Assembly: GCF_018139645.1 (NCBI RefSeq)
Contig: NZ_JAGSPM010000007.1
Coordinates: 124,001-188,000, forward strand
DNA from: Affinundibacterium baiyunense
GTDB taxonomy: Bacteria > Pseudomonadota > Gammaproteobacteria > Burkholderiales > Burkholderiaceae_D
Reading direction: 5' to 3'
Length of the DNA stretch: 64,000 nucleotides
Shown here: piece after piece, positions 8,571 through 18,443 of the stretch
How positions within the stretch are numbered: the stretch's first letter is position 1
How the letters are laid out: every line of letters begins with the position of its first letter
The notes under the pieces: generated by a model
Told to the model about the DNA's origin: nothing
The model's database searches: none
The model's input: the letters and a program-made list of their open reading frames with translations, nothing else
Program-made: the position numbers and the translations under genes

Positions 8571-10384
8571 AGCTTCACAATTTCTGCTCCATAACTTTCG
8601 AGCTTCTTTGCGCCGACGCCGGTGACACCGCGCAAATCTTCCATGGAGCGCGGTTTGGCTTTGGCGATTTCTCTCAATGTACTGTCGTGAAAAATAATAA
8701 AGGCAGCAGTGTTGTGGGCTTTCGCAGTTTCCACGCGCCACCAGCGCAATCGTTCGAAGATAGCTTGTTCACTTTCTGATAAATTCGCTTCAGAAAAGTC
8801 TTTGGCCGATTGGCGCTTATGTTTGACGGCTTTTTCGGCTTTCTTATACTGACGTAATTGAATCGTAATTTCGCTGCGAAGTACGGCACGCGAATGTTCA
8901 GTTAGTTTGAGCGCGCTATAGTTTTCGTAATCAACCGATACCAGACCCAGAGCAATCATTTGGCGTAGTATTGCGCGCCATTCCGCTTCGCTCTTATCCG
9001 AACCGATGCCGTAGGTGGATAATTGATCATGCCTCCATTGTTTGACGCGCTCGGTGTCGATGCCGCGCAATACTTCAATCACGTGACCAGCGGCAAAGCG
9101 TTGATCAACTCGATAGATAGTAGAAAGAATTTTCTGTGCGGCGACGGTGCCGTCAAAAGAACTTGGTGGCGATAAACAAGTATCGCAATTACCGCAGGCT
9201 TGTGAGCTTTGACCAAAGTAGTCAAGGATATGCACGCGTCGGCAATTGAGCGTTTCACATAAACCTAACATCGCATCGAGCTTGACCCCTTGCACGCGTT
9301 TAAAGGTTTCGTTTGCCTCTGATTCATCAATCATGCGGCGTTGTTGAACCACATCTTGTAGACCATAGGCCATCCAAGCATTGGCGCTGGCGCCATCGCG
9401 TCCTGCGCGCCCAGTTTCTTGATAATAACCTTCAATGCTTTTGGGTAAATCAAGGTGGGCGACGAAGCGCACATCCGGTTTATCGATCCCCATCCCAAAC
9501 GCGATGGTGGCGGTCATCACGATGCCATCTTCGCGTAAAAATCGAGCTTGATTTCGTGCGCGCTCAGATTGTTCCATGCCTGCATGATAGGGTAGTGCGG
9601 TGATGCCATTTTCGTTTAAAAATTCTGCCGTTTCTTCAACTTTTTTACGCGACAAACAATATACGATGCCAGCATCACCAGAGTGTTGTGCATTGATAAA
9701 GTCGAGTAGTTGTTTGCGTCCATTGGCTTTTTCGACGATTTGATAGCGTATGTTAGGTCTATCAAATGACGACACAAATTGCATCGCATTTTCTAACTGC
9801 AAACGATGGATAATTTCGTCGCGAGTTTGTTGGTCGGCAGTCGCTGTTAAGGCAATTCGTGGTACTTCAGGAAAGCGTTCATGTAGCACCGAGAGTTTGA
9901 TGTATTCTGGACGGAAATCGTGTCCCCATTGCGAGACGCAATGTGCTTCATCAATCGCAAATAAGGCGATCGGCGTGACGCTAAGTAATTCAAGACAACG
10001 CTGTGTCATTAATCGTTCTGGTGCGATATACACAAGATCGATTTCGCCCTCGCGCATCATGCGCTCGATTTTGAGTGCCTCGTCAAAACTCTGGGTCGAG
10101 TTCAAAAAAGCTGCGCGCACCCCGACTTCCGCAAGCGCATCGACTTGATCCTGCATCAATGCGATCAACGGTGACACAACAATTCCAACGCCATGGCGAA
10201 TTAAGGCTGGAATTTGATAGCACAAAGATTTGCCGCCACCGGTTGGCATCAGTACGAGCGCATCACCGCCTTTCACCACATGATCGACAATTTGCCCTTG
10301 CTGTGAGCGAAAAGCAGGATAACCAAATACCGTCTGCAATAAATGCAGCGCTTGATCTTGTTCTGGCGTAGATATCAATTGCAT
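8552..10384 (-). CDS. recQ: ATP-dependent DNA helicase RecQ
   Basis: A 610 aa RecQ helicase, the size of the E. coli protein. It unwinds DNA 3' to 5' in recombination and repair. Seen: Walker A MPTGGGKS (46-53), DEAH box (145-148) with the aromatic-rich loop [10 protein letters not shown], a C-terminal zinc site with CGNCDTC, a winged-helix region and an HRDC domain near [22 protein letters not shown]. The ATG at 10384 is chosen: the frame is open to 10516, but that would overlap uppP. It begins 14 bases after the uppP stop, suggesting an operon. Confidence 0.93.
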   Translation of the reverse strand: MQLISTPEQDQALHLLQTVFGYPAFRSQQGQIVDHVVKGGDALVLMPTGGGKSLCYQIPALIRHGVGIVVSPLIALMQDQVDALAEVGVRAAFLNSTQSFDEALKIERMMREGEIDLVYIAPERLMTQRCLELLSVTPIALFAIDEAHCVSQWGHDFRPEYIKLSVLHERFPEVPRIALTATADQQTRDEIIHRLQLENAMQFVSSFDRPNIRYQIVEKANGRKQLLDFINAQHSGDAGIVYCLSRKKVEETAEFLNENGITALPYHAGMEQSERARNQARFLREDGIVMTATIAFGMGIDKPDVRFVAHLDLPKSIEGYYQETGRAGRDGASANAWMAYGLQDVVQQRRMIDESEANETFKRVQGVKLDAMLGLCETLNCRRVHILDYFGQSSQACGNCDTCLSPPSSFDGTVAAQKILSTIYRVDQRFAAGHVIEVLRGIDTERVKQWRHDQLSTYGIGSDKSEAEWRAILRQMIALGLVSVDYENYSALKLTEHSRAVLRSEITIQLRQYKKAEKAVKHKRQSAKDFSEANLSESEQAIFERLRWWRVETAKAHNTAAFIIFHDSTLREIAKAKPRSMEDLRGVTGVGAKKLESYGAEIVKLIAEFL

Positions 10385-10398
10385 TGAGTGGAACTGCC

Positions 10399-11238
10399 TT
10401 ATTCCGCCCAATTGATAACGCCAGTGTAAGCGGTAATCAAGATCATGCAGCCGAACGCAATCCGATACCACGCAAACGCGTTGAAGCTGTGTGAACTGAC
10501 ATAGCGCAACAACCAACGCACACAGAAGAATGCGGAAATGAATGCAGCAATCGTACCTAGGCCGAACATCGGAATATCAGCGCTCGATAATTCGTTACGT
10601 GCTTTGTATAAAGAGTAGACGGTTGCGCCGAGTAAGGTTGGGATTGCTAGAAAAAATGAAAATTCAGTTGCTGCTTTTCGAGACATACCAAACCACATGC
10701 CACCAATAATCGAGGCGCCAGAGCGGCTGGTGCCGGGAATCAAAGCAAAGGCCTGCGCTAAGCCAATTTTAAGTGCATCGACTAGGCGCATATCATCCAG
10801 ATTATCAATGTGTGGTGCGCGGTGTTGGCTGTTGAGGTGATGACGGCGTTCAGTCCAAAGAATAAAAATGCCACCGAGAATAAAAGCCATCGCAACTGGC
10901 ACCGGTTTAAATAAATATGCCTTGATGTATTTACTAAACATTAGACCCAAGATTGCTGCAGGCAAGAATGCGACGATGACGTGCAGAGCAAAGCGTTGTG
11001 CCTTGATATCACTTCCCAAACCGCTCACAACATTGATAATTCGTTGGCGGTATTCCCAGCACACGGCAAAAATCGCACCAGCTTGAATCACAATTTCAAA
11101 GACTTTGACTTTTTCTCCCGTAAAGTCAAGCAAGCTACCAGCAAGGATCAGGTGGCCGGTTGAGGAAATGGGCAAAAATTCCGTCAGTCCTTCGACGATG
11201 CCCATAATGATGACTTTAAGTGCGAGAGATAAATCCAT
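10399..11238 (-). CDS. uppP: Undecaprenyl-diphosphatase UppP (BacA)
   Basis: A 279 aa integral membrane phosphatase that recycles undecaprenyl pyrophosphate for peptidoglycan and other envelope polymers; overproduction confers bacitracin resistance in other bacteria. Seen: [14 protein letters not shown] (16-29) and PGTSRSG (168-174), the two motifs that build the active site, within about eight membrane helices. It is first in the apparent uppP-recQ unit. Confidence 0.93.
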   Translation of the reverse strand: MDLSLALKVIIMGIVEGLTEFLPISSTGHLILAGSLLDFTGEKVKVFEIVIQAGAIFAVCWEYRQRIINVVSGLGSDIKAQRFALHVIVAFLPAAILGLMFSKYIKAYLFKPVPVAMAFILGGIFILWTERRHHLNSQHRAPHIDNLDDMRLVDALKIGLAQAFALIPGTSRSGASIIGGMWFGMSRKAATEFSFFLAIPTLLGATVYSLYKARNELSSADIPMFGLGTIAAFISAFFCVRWLLRYVSSHSFNAFAWYRIAFGCMILITAYTGVINWAE

Positions 11239-11355
11239 GTTTGGTGCTGATTAATTAAAAAACGAAGGGACGAAGCTTATCATGTGGGAGCGTGATTTGA
11301 GCTGTAATGAGCTGCAAATTACCGACCTTGATGTCGCTAATGGTGTTTAGCTAAC

Positions 11356-11631
11356 TTACTTTGCAGTCGATGGTGATGTTGTTAGTTCCAACTTGGTCAG
11401 CCAAGCAATCGCATATTCACGGTTATCACCGCACATCTCCGCAGAAGCCTGTAACCCAGAACAACATGCTGGGCGCCCAGCTTGTCCGAAAATGGCACAG
11501 CGTAAATCAGCTGTGAGTTGTATGCACGGCACGCCAGCTGGCTTGCCATTTGGCATTCCGGGGATAGGACTACTGATGGACGGTGCTGTGCAACAAGCGG
11601 CACAGCTAGGGCGGCAATGAAATGCGCTCAT
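11356..11631 (-). CDS. YkgJ-like cysteine-cluster protein
   Basis: A 91 aa cysteine-rich protein. Cysteines are arranged C..SCAACC near the N-terminus, C in GVPC, C in RCAIF, CC in PACCSGL and C in [11 protein letters not shown], which is the pattern of the YkgJ/UPF0153 putative zinc- or iron-binding family. An upstream in-frame TTG at 11649 is possible; the ATG at 11631 fits family length better. Function unknown; a solitary gene between uppP and the TetR regulator. Confidence 0.75.
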   Translation of the reverse strand: MSAFHCRPSCAACCTAPSISSPIPGMPNGKPAGVPCIQLTADLRCAIFGQAGRPACCSGLQASAEMCGDNREYAIAWLTKLELTTSPSTAK

Positions 11632-11792
11632 ATCATTCGACGAAATCAAAACGCTATTTTATCTGATTCATTTTATTGAAAGTATGTGGCAGCGATTGTT
11701 AGAGAGCGGGAGTAGAGCTGAGCTTGACCATTTTGCGCTGAAGGCTTACATTACTGACTCTTGAGTAAGTTAAATTTAGAGTGTTTTTTGTC

Positions 11793-12437
11793 ATGATGTC
11801 ATGTCCATTTAAGCCACGCTGGGAAAGACGAAAAGATGCGCGTCCGCAAGAACTGCTGGATGCGGCTTTGGATCATTTTGTTGCTAGGGGATTCGCAGCG
11901 ACCCGTTTAGATGATGTTGCAAAATCTGCAGGGGTATCAAAAGGGACCTTGTATTTGTATTTCTGTAGCAAAGAAGAATTGTTCAAGGCGGTTGTGCGTG
12001 AATCGATAGTCCCCTTGCTAGGCGAAGCAGAAGGGCTAATTGATCAATTTGATGGAACAAGCGAGGAGCTGTTTCGTATCATCACCAAAACTTGGTGGGA
12101 CAATATGGGCGCCTCTAAACTTTCTGGTTTGCCGAAGTTGATGACGGCAGAAGCGGGTAATTTCCCAGAACTTGCTAAGTTTTATCAGGAAGAAGTCGTT
12201 GATCGCGGAGAAAAACTGGTTACGACCTTGCTCAAGCGCGGTATGGAACGTGGTGAGATTCGTGCGATGGACTTAGAAGTTGCGCCAAAAATTTTAATGT
12301 CGCCCATGATTATGATGATGATGTGGAAGCATTCGAACGGTGTGTGCCAAGTGGAGCCAGAAAAGCTGGGCGCATATTTGGATTTTTATATTGATATGGC
12401 CTTACGCAGCATTTTGATTGATCAAAATCGCACTTAA
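11793..12437 (+). CDS. TetR/AcrR family transcriptional regulator
   Basis: About 214 aa. The N-terminal DNA-binding domain (RRKDARPQELLDAALDHF then FAATRLDDVAKSAGVSKGTLYLYF, residues about 10-60) is typical TetR; the C-terminal half is a helical ligand domain. The start is uncertain between GTG 11781, ATG 11793 and ATG 11796. It lies upstream of the pcm-like/rhodanese/tolC genes on the same strand but 266 bases away, so control of the tolC region is only a possibility. The gap 12438-12703 shows no gene or clear signal. Confidence 0.85.
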   Translation: MMSCPFKPRWERRKDARPQELLDAALDHFVARGFAATRLDDVAKSAGVSKGTLYLYFCSKEELFKAVVRESIVPLLGEAEGLIDQFDGTSEELFRIITKTWWDNMGASKLSGLPKLMTAEAGNFPELAKFYQEEVVDRGEKLVTTLLKRGMERGEIRAMDLEVAPKILMSPMIMMMMWKHSNGVCQVEPEKLGAYLDFYIDMALRSILIDQNRT

Positions 12438-12703
12438 TTTCTTGTCGAGATAATCACGGAAATATTGATCTATTTTAGGTTTTGAATAAATACGCAAATA
12501 ATCTGCATAGAAAATGTGAAAACCAGCGCGAAAACGATCATTTACAGACACGCTTTGATAAAATGGCGAATTTGGTTGAATCTTGAGCGAAGCTAATTGA
12601 TTGTAAGCCAAGCTTTTCGACCTCATCGTCAGTTCAGATGGAGATGCGTAGTTTTGTCACTTCTGAAAACTGACTTTTTAATTTAATGCCACGAGAAATG
12701 AAC

Positions 12704-13354
12704 ATGAATATCGAACAAGCCCGTTTTAATATGATTGAGCAGCAAATTCGTCCAACCAACGTCAGCGCGCCTGAAGTATTGGAATTATTGGGAATTGTGA
12801 AGCGTGAAAATTTCTTCCCTAAAGAACAACAAAGTTTGGCGTTTTTTGATACAGGTTTGCCGTTAGCTGCTGGTGTGACTTCTTTAAGTCCCAAATTAGA
12901 AGCAAGAATCGTTCAAGAAGTGGCAGCAAAGAAGACCGATTCTGTGTTGGTGATTGGCGCTGATAGTGGTTATTTGGCAGCCTTGTTGGCGCATCAAGCA
13001 CGTCATGTGACGGTGATGGAAGCGGTACCTGAAGTCAAGAGTTTAGCTCAAGCTAACATTAGCAAAAACGGCATTACAAATGTTGATGTTCAGTGGGGCG
13101 ACGCGTTAAAAAACACCAATTTCGCAAATTTTGACGTGATTGTTGTGACTGGCTCACTTGAATCTGTGCCGGAGAATTTGCAGCAACAATTGAATGTCGG
13201 TGGACGTTTGTTCGTGATCATTGGTAAGGCACCTGTAATGACCGCAACTTTAGTTGCTCGTGAGTCAGAATTGTTTTTTAATACCAAGGCATTGTTTGAG
13301 ACTTCGGTGCCAGCGTTGACGCAAGCTATTCCTGCGCCTACTTTCACTTTATAA
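12704..13354 (+). CDS. Protein-L-isoaspartate O-methyltransferase-like protein
   Basis: A 216 aa SAM-dependent methyltransferase of the PCMT fold. The start MNIEQARFNMIEQQIRP is the standard N-terminus of this betaproteobacterial group, so ATG 12704 is preferred over 12686 and 12698. The SAM-binding motif appears as VLVIGADSGYLAALLA, with the acidic motif VTVMEA after it. In this group the usual DGSGYLTAL pattern is altered (GADSGYL), so true isoaspartyl repair is uncertain. It precedes the rhodanese and tolC genes, a common arrangement in Burkholderiales. Confidence 0.8.
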   Translation: MNIEQARFNMIEQQIRPTNVSAPEVLELLGIVKRENFFPKEQQSLAFFDTGLPLAAGVTSLSPKLEARIVQEVAAKKTDSVLVIGADSGYLAALLAHQARHVTVMEAVPEVKSLAQANISKNGITNVDVQWGDALKNTNFANFDVIVVTGSLESVPENLQQQLNVGGRLFVIIGKAPVMTATLVARESELFFNTKALFETSVPALTQAIPAPTFTL

Positions 13355-13378
13355 TTTGTTGTAAATTAAATTTTATTT

Positions 13379-13702
13379 ATGGAACATATCTCTGCGTCTG
13401 AATTAGCAAATTGGCTGTCTGATTCATCAAAAAAAATGCCATTCCTACTCGATGTTAGGGAACCTTGGGAGTATGAAACTTGTCATATCGCGCAATCGCA
13501 ATTGATGCCTATGTCGGTTTTGCCCTTAAGGTTAGAAGAGTTAGACCGTGATGCCGAAATTGTTTGTATTTGTCATCACGGCGGACGTAGTATGCAGGTT
13601 GCACATTTCCTAGAGAGAAATGGTTTTAATCGAATCATCAATTTGACCGGTGGAGTACATGCGTGGGCATTGCAAGTTGATACTTCTATGCCCACATATT
13701 AA
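13379..13702 (+). CDS. Rhodanese-domain protein
   Basis: A 107 aa single-domain rhodanese. The active-site loop CHHGGRS has the sulfur-carrying C65, and the N-terminal LLDVREPWEYETCHI segment is the conserved CH2-type motif. It would carry persulfide sulfur in the cytoplasm; the acceptor is unknown. It is 24 bases downstream of the methyltransferase, without an obvious Shine-Dalgarno. Confidence 0.88.
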   Translation: MEHISASELANWLSDSSKKMPFLLDVREPWEYETCHIAQSQLMPMSVLPLRLEELDRDAEIVCICHHGGRSMQVAHFLERNGFNRIINLTGGVHAWALQVDTSMPTY

Positions 13703-13829
13703 GAGTTGTCTTTAGTGGTGCTAAAGACATTCGGTGTAGGTGGTTTATTGTCGTTTTTGCTTAGATTTTGCTTGGAATTTCAGAAGAGTAAATTAAGCGA
13801 GCGGCTTTTAATTTTTTTCGGAGCATTTT

Positions 13830-15149
13830 ATGCGTAAATCTATTATCGCTACTTTTATTGCGACCGCGTTTATTTCTTTAAACGCTGGTGCTAGCGATTT
13901 GCTACAAATTTACAAGGAAGCTTTAGTCAATGATGCACAGTTCAGTGCAGCTCGTGCTTCAAAATTAGCTGGTCAAGAGCGTTCTGTTCAAGGACGTGCG
14001 GGATTGTTACCTCGCGTGAATTTGACCGCAAATGCAAATCGCACACGTAGTGAGTTTGATCCAGACGTTGGATCAACAGTTAAGTCGACAAATAACGGCA
14101 ATACAATGAGTTTATCATTGACGCAACCCTTGTTTAACTGGGGTTCGTGGGAAACTTATGAACAGTCAAAGTTATCGGTAATCTCAACTGACTTGCAATT
14201 CGCAGCTGCACAGCAAGATTTGATGTTGCGAGTGAGTCAGGCCTATTTTGATGTGTTGGCTGCTGAAAATACCCTCAAGACACTGCAAGCGCAAAAAGTG
14301 GCAGTTGCCGAGCAATTAGCTTCAGCAAAACGTAATTTCGAGGTAGGAACGCAAACGATTACGGATACTCATGAAGCACAATCGCAATTCGATTTGATCA
14401 CTGCACAAGAGTTGGCTGGACAAGGTGATTTGGATGTAAAGCGCGCTGCATTACGGCAAATTATCGGTAAAGACGCAGGTGATTTAGCGAAGTTAAAAGA
14501 TGGCGTGCAATTGACCGCACCTGTTCCAGCACAGTTGAATGATTGGGTCACGACTGCAGAGAAACAAAACTTTGTGGTTGCTACTTCTCAGATTGGTTTA
14601 GAGGTAGCACAGCGTGAGATCAAGAAGAATCGTGCAGGTCATTTGCCAACCTTAGATTTGACTGCGACGACAGGGCGCAACTCTGTTAATGCTGGTGCTA
14701 CAACACCATCTGGTTACGCCAAACCAACTACAATTGGTGTGACATTAAATGTCCCAATTTTTGCAGGGTTTTCCACCGACAGTCGCGTGCGTGAATCCAT
14801 CGCTTTAGAAGACAAAGCGCGCAATGATTTGGAAACGGCGCGTCGTAATGCCGCCCAAGCTGCACGTCAATCGTACATTGGTGTGGTGAGTGGTTTAGCG
14901 CAAATTAAGGCATTTGAAGCAGCAGAAATTTCAAGCCAATCTGCGTTAGATTCCACTAAGCTCGGCTATCAAGTTGGTGTGCGTATCAATATTGATGTTT
15001 TGAATGCACAACAAAAACTGTCGAACACGCGTCAAAGTTTAGCAAAAGCGCGTTACGATTCGATCATGAGTGGCTTGCGTTTAAAAGCCGCGGCTGGATC
15101 CTTGAAAGAAGCTGATTTGGCTGAAGTAAATGCTTTATTGACGCAATAA
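13830..15149 (+). CDS. tolC: TolC family outer membrane channel
   Basis: A 439 aa outer-membrane efflux/type I secretion channel. The signal peptide is MRKSIIATFIATAFISLNAGA. The mature protein has the duplicated coiled-coil repeats of OEP proteins, e.g. LLQIYKEALVNDAQFSAARA at the start of repeat 1, with a matching second half beginning near ATSQIGLEVAQREIKKNRAG. Normal length for proteobacterial TolC. It is followed by a strong terminator. Confidence 0.9.
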   Translation: MRKSIIATFIATAFISLNAGASDLLQIYKEALVNDAQFSAARASKLAGQERSVQGRAGLLPRVNLTANANRTRSEFDPDVGSTVKSTNNGNTMSLSLTQPLFNWGSWETYEQSKLSVISTDLQFAAAQQDLMLRVSQAYFDVLAAENTLKTLQAQKVAVAEQLASAKRNFEVGTQTITDTHEAQSQFDLITAQELAGQGDLDVKRAALRQIIGKDAGDLAKLKDGVQLTAPVPAQLNDWVTTAEKQNFVVATSQIGLEVAQREIKKNRAGHLPTLDLTATTGRNSVNAGATTPSGYAKPTTIGVTLNVPIFAGFSTDSRVRESIALEDKARNDLETARRNAAQAARQSYIGVVSGLAQIKAFEAAEISSQSALDSTKLGYQVGVRINIDVLNAQQKLSNTRQSLAKARYDSIMSGLRLKAAAGSLKEADLAEVNALLTQ

Positions 15150-15169
15150 ATATAGCTATACGAAGTCAC

Positions 15170-15201
15170 AAAAAACCCGCTAAATCTAGCGGGTTTTTTA
15201 T
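15170..15201. terminator. Bidirectional terminator between tolC and nrdJ
   Basis: AAAAAACCCGC (15170-15180), loop TAAATCTA, GCGGGTTTTTT. The T-run on either strand can end both converging transcripts. Confidence 0.85.
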
Positions 15202-15252
15202 TGCACTCAGATCCTATTGTGAATCTGAAACTTTTCGTGCTTGAGGGAAAAA

Positions 15253-17742
15253 TTAGCCGCAGGCACCGACATAGCCGCAAGAAATGCAGCGTGAGCAACC
15301 ATCGATTTTTTGTAAAGCGTAAGCGCCACAATCAGGGCACTTCTTGCCTGTTGCTGTGTAGCTGATAGGTGCGGATTCTACTTCATAGGCTAAGTCATCC
15401 ATGCTGTAGGCAAGTTGCTTATTCTTGAATTTTTCTGCTAACACGACGATAGGCACTTGATTGCCGCTGGCATCTAGGAAGCCGCGTTTCATCAAAATGC
15501 GCTGCAGCGAATAGCCAATTGCCGCGACTTCTGATTCGTGAAAGAGAGGTGCTTGTGAGCCATCGTCTTTGGTGATCATGCCGCAGCGTACTGTTCCTTT
15601 ATCCCACACAACTTCGCGCATGTCTGCTAGTGCTTTCGCGATCGAACCACCAGATCGTGCTGCCATCGATAATAGACGCATGCTAGCGGAAATCCATTGT
15701 TGACCATCGTTTTTTTGTCCAGCAGGCATGAAAAACTCGAATGGTCGTTCGATTGTTGCTGGCTCTCCACCGACGATACCCTGAACATGTATGAAGCTAA
15801 CGGTGAGATAAACCGTCTTCTTGCCTTCATAAGTCATGTACTGGACTTTAGATGTGACTGATTCTAGGTCGCCAAATGGGCGCCCATCAAATTGTTTGCG
15901 TAATAAATCATCGTCGGGAATGACTTTGGTAGCGGGGGCTGTGTTTTCAGTGCTAACCGATAAAACACTTCCAAGCACATTGTTTGGTCGGTAGGTGGCA
16001 AGTCCCTTGAGACCAGCGCGCCAAGCATCCATGTAGAGATTTTGGAAATCTTCATAAGGATAATCTGCAGGGACATTAACAGTTTTTGAAATAGCAGAAT
16101 CTACATAGGGTTGTACCGCTTGTAGCATCAGCATGTGGTCATTGGCAGACATATTGAGTGCAGTGACAAATGCATGCGGTAATTTAGTATCGTCAGAGAC
16201 GTCATTGCCTAAATGACGATATAAGCGCCACGCATGATCAGCCACTTCGTAAATTTTGCTATCGCCAACTGCCATACGCTTTTTACGATTGTAAACCCAT
16301 GAAAATGCGGGTTCGATCCCGTTTGACGCATTATCAGCAAATGCCAAAGTAATCGTTCCAGTTGGTGCAATCGAGAGTAAGTGTGAGTTACGCAGGCCAT
16401 GCTGTGCAATTTGTTGGCGCAAATGATTTGGTAAGCGTTGTGCAAAAGCACCTTGCAGATAGAGTTCGCTATCGAACAGTGAGAATGCGCCTTTTTCTTT
16501 GGCAAGTTCAACCGAGGATTGGTAGGCTGTATCGCGCATAACTTCAGAAATGCGTTGGGCAAATGTACGTCCTTCGGCGGAATCATAGCGCAAGCCAAGC
16601 ATCACTAGAACGCTACCCAAGCCTAAAAAGCCTAAACCGACGCGGCGCTTCGACATCGCTTCATCTTGCTGTTGTTGTAGTGGCCATGCAGTTGCATCGA
16701 GCACGTTGTCGAGCATACGCGTTGCCACGCTCACAACAGCTTGGAAGGCCTCAAAATCAAAACTAGCTTGTTCAGTAAATGCCGATTTTGCGAAGCGCGT
16801 CAGATTAATCGAACCAAGGCAGCAGCAGCCATAGTCTGGCAATGGTTGTTCACCACATGGGTTGGTGGCTTCAATTGTTTCGCAATAGTACAAATTATTT
16901 TCGGCATTAATGCGCGATAAAAACAAAATTCCAGGCTCTGCATGATCGTAGGTTGAGGTCATTACCGCATCCCATAAATCACGCGCTCTAACCGTTTCAT
17001 AAACCCACAATCCAGAATCATTTTGGTAGGCGCCAGCCTCTTTTTTATCTTTGCTTGGTTCAGCTTTATGCGTCAACGCAAACTCAGAATCGCTGGCAAC
17101 CGCGCTCATAAACTCATCGGTAACGCCAATCGAAATATTGAAGTTCGTTAAGCCACCTTGATCTTTTGCGTGAATAAATTCGAGGATATCTGGATGATCG
17201 CAACGAAGTACGCCCATTTGAGCACCGCGACGTGCGCCCGCTGATTCCACAGTGGAGCATGAGGCGTTAAACACTTGCATAAAGGAAACTGGGCCCGAAG
17301 CGCGGGAGCGAGTTCCTTTTACCAAGGCATCTTTTGGTCGTATGGTGGAGAAATCATAACCAACCCCGCCGCCACGTCGCATGGTTTCAGCTGCATCAGA
17401 TAGTGCTGTGTAGATTCCAGGTTTGCCATCGGTTGTACTAGAAACGGAGTCGCCAACAGGTTGAACAAAGCAATTAATCAAAGTTGCATGTAAATCCATG
17501 CCAGCCGCTGAGTTGATTCGACCAGCTGGAACGAAGCCATTTTTTTGCGCCCATAGAAACTTCTCTTCGTAATAGGCCTGATAATCGGGCGCCTCGACAG
17601 TGGCAAGTGCCTTAGCAACGCGCGCTTGCACATCGTGGATTGTCGCCTCATCGCCTTTTGCGTATTTTTCAAGAAGTACGTCTAGGGATATTTCTTGTGG
17701 GGACATTTCAGTTAATCCTAGGATTTTATCGTTCGCATTCAT
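15253..17742 (-). CDS. nrdJ: Adenosylcobalamin-dependent (class II) ribonucleotide reductase
   Basis: An 829 aa enzyme that makes deoxyribonucleotides using adenosylcobalamin rather than oxygen or a glycyl radical. Seen: C91 in INCFVQP (redox pair), [16 protein letters not shown] with C296 as the thiyl-radical cysteine, FSTIRP and [10 protein letters not shown] substrate-site segments, PTGTITLAF, and a C-terminal zinc-ribbon-like CPDCG...[14 protein letters not shown] that probably feeds reducing equivalents. No cobalamin riboswitch or clear NrdR-box pair was recognised upstream. Confidence 0.93.
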   Translation of the reverse strand: MNANDKILGLTEMSPQEISLDVLLEKYAKGDEATIHDVQARVAKALATVEAPDYQAYYEEKFLWAQKNGFVPAGRINSAAGMDLHATLINCFVQPVGDSVSSTTDGKPGIYTALSDAAETMRRGGGVGYDFSTIRPKDALVKGTRSRASGPVSFMQVFNASCSTVESAGARRGAQMGVLRCDHPDILEFIHAKDQGGLTNFNISIGVTDEFMSAVASDSEFALTHKAEPSKDKKEAGAYQNDSGLWVYETVRARDLWDAVMTSTYDHAEPGILFLSRINAENNLYYCETIEATNPCGEQPLPDYGCCCLGSINLTRFAKSAFTEQASFDFEAFQAVVSVATRMLDNVLDATAWPLQQQQDEAMSKRRVGLGFLGLGSVLVMLGLRYDSAEGRTFAQRISEVMRDTAYQSSVELAKEKGAFSLFDSELYLQGAFAQRLPNHLRQQIAQHGLRNSHLLSIAPTGTITLAFADNASNGIEPAFSWVYNRKKRMAVGDSKIYEVADHAWRLYRHLGNDVSDDTKLPHAFVTALNMSANDHMLMLQAVQPYVDSAISKTVNVPADYPYEDFQNLYMDAWRAGLKGLATYRPNNVLGSVLSVSTENTAPATKVIPDDDLLRKQFDGRPFGDLESVTSKVQYMTYEGKKTVYLTVSFIHVQGIVGGEPATIERPFEFFMPAGQKNDGQQWISASMRLLSMAARSGGSIAKALADMREVVWDKGTVRCGMITKDDGSQAPLFHESEVAAIGYSLQRILMKRGFLDASGNQVPIVVLAEKFKNKQLAYSMDDLAYEVESAPISYTATGKKCPDCGAYALQKIDGCSRCISCGYVGACG

Positions 17743-17766
17743 ATGGTTTTTTTCTTGGAGGAGGTA

Positions 17767-17889
17767 ATGCTTTACAGCGGAAAGGAATACCTCATTATAG
17801 ACCTCTATCGTGGTTTTTCCTTGATTGGACTCAATTTAGGGTTGCTATCTATTTTTGATTTAATTGCATTTATTTTGCGTCGCCGATGA
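17767..17889 (+). CDS. Possible 40-aa single-span membrane microprotein
   Basis: Seen: GGAGGAGG (17757-17764) five bases (counted from GGAGG) before an ATG, then a 40-codon frame whose product has a polar N-terminus, a hydrophobic stretch [20 protein letters not shown] and a C-terminal RRR, as in single-span small membrane proteins. It is divergent from nrdJ and upstream of feoA. No homologue is recognised. The frame could be chance; the ribosome site and membrane-like product are the only support. Confidence 0.35.
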   Translation: MLYSGKEYLIIDLYRGFSLIGLNLGLLSIFDLIAFILRRR

Positions 17890-18028
17890 AGGGCATATTT
17901 AAGATTTTTGTTTTGCAAAAGCATTCTTGGATAATCAAATTGAGCTTAATGCTGATCTTGCGCGCGTATTTTCTGAACTATTGATCTTGCGTAAGAAATT
18001 TGCCCCTACTTGTCTACTGCCTTTGATT

Positions 18029-18050
18029 TACATAAGAATGATTCTCGTTT
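18029..18050 (+). promoter_or_regulatory. Fur box upstream of feoA
   Basis: Read on the minus strand the site is AAACGAGAATCATTCTTATG, close to classic Fur boxes of the AATGAGAATCATTCTCATT type. It lies 40 bases before the feoA start and would give iron-dependent repression of feoAB. The 347-base gap 17743-18089 otherwise holds only the possible microprotein gene at 17767-17889. Confidence 0.75.
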
Positions 18051-18089
18051 ATAGTTTTGCTTCAAGAAAATCTTTAAGAGTGCAAGTCT

Positions 18090-18443
18090 ATGAACTCAGT
18101 AAATATCAAGTTGGCAACGCATGAGGAAGTTGATACTCCTAACTATGCTTCGTCGATCGTAGCGAAGTATGTCAGTTCTGAAAGGGTGAAGAGTCTGTCA
18201 GACATCATGATTGGTGAGAGATGTGTAGTTCGTCAATTGATTACGCCTTCTGATATGCCAGAGTGGCAAACGCAGCTTGAAGATATTGGTTTTATTGCCG
18301 GAGAACCAGTCACATTAATGGCACGCGGCGCATTGGGCGGCGACCCAATGGTAATTCGAATTGGTTTATCGACTTTTGCTTTACGCAAGGCAGAGGCGGC
18401 CTGTGTTATGGTCGATGTATTGCAAGATAAGGCTGCTGCATGA
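18090..18443 (+). CDS. feoA: Ferrous iron transport protein A (FeoA)
   Basis: A 117 aa protein. Residues about 40-110 are a FeoA SH3-like domain (GERCVVRQLITP...LEDIGFIAGEPVTLMARGALGGDPMVIRIGLSTFALR). An unusual N-terminal stretch of about 38 residues precedes it; FeoA is normally 75-85 aa, so the true start could be internal, for example the ATG of SLSDIMIGERC, but the first ATG follows an AAGAGTG. The stop overlaps feoB by four bases. Confidence 0.88.
   Translation: MNSVNIKLATHEEVDTPNYASSIVAKYVSSERVKSLSDIMIGERCVVRQLITPSDMPEWQTQLEDIGFIAGEPVTLMARGALGGDPMVIRIGLSTFALRKAEAACVMVDVLQDKAAA

Noticed and set aside
10385-10516. 44-residue N-terminal extension of RecQ
   Set aside because: Overlaps uppP and is not part of the RecQ fold; the ATG at 10384 gives normal length.
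17743-18089. Cobalamin riboswitch upstream of the B12-dependent nrdJ
   Set aside because: No B12-box-like sequence or suitable long fold was recognised on the minus strand.
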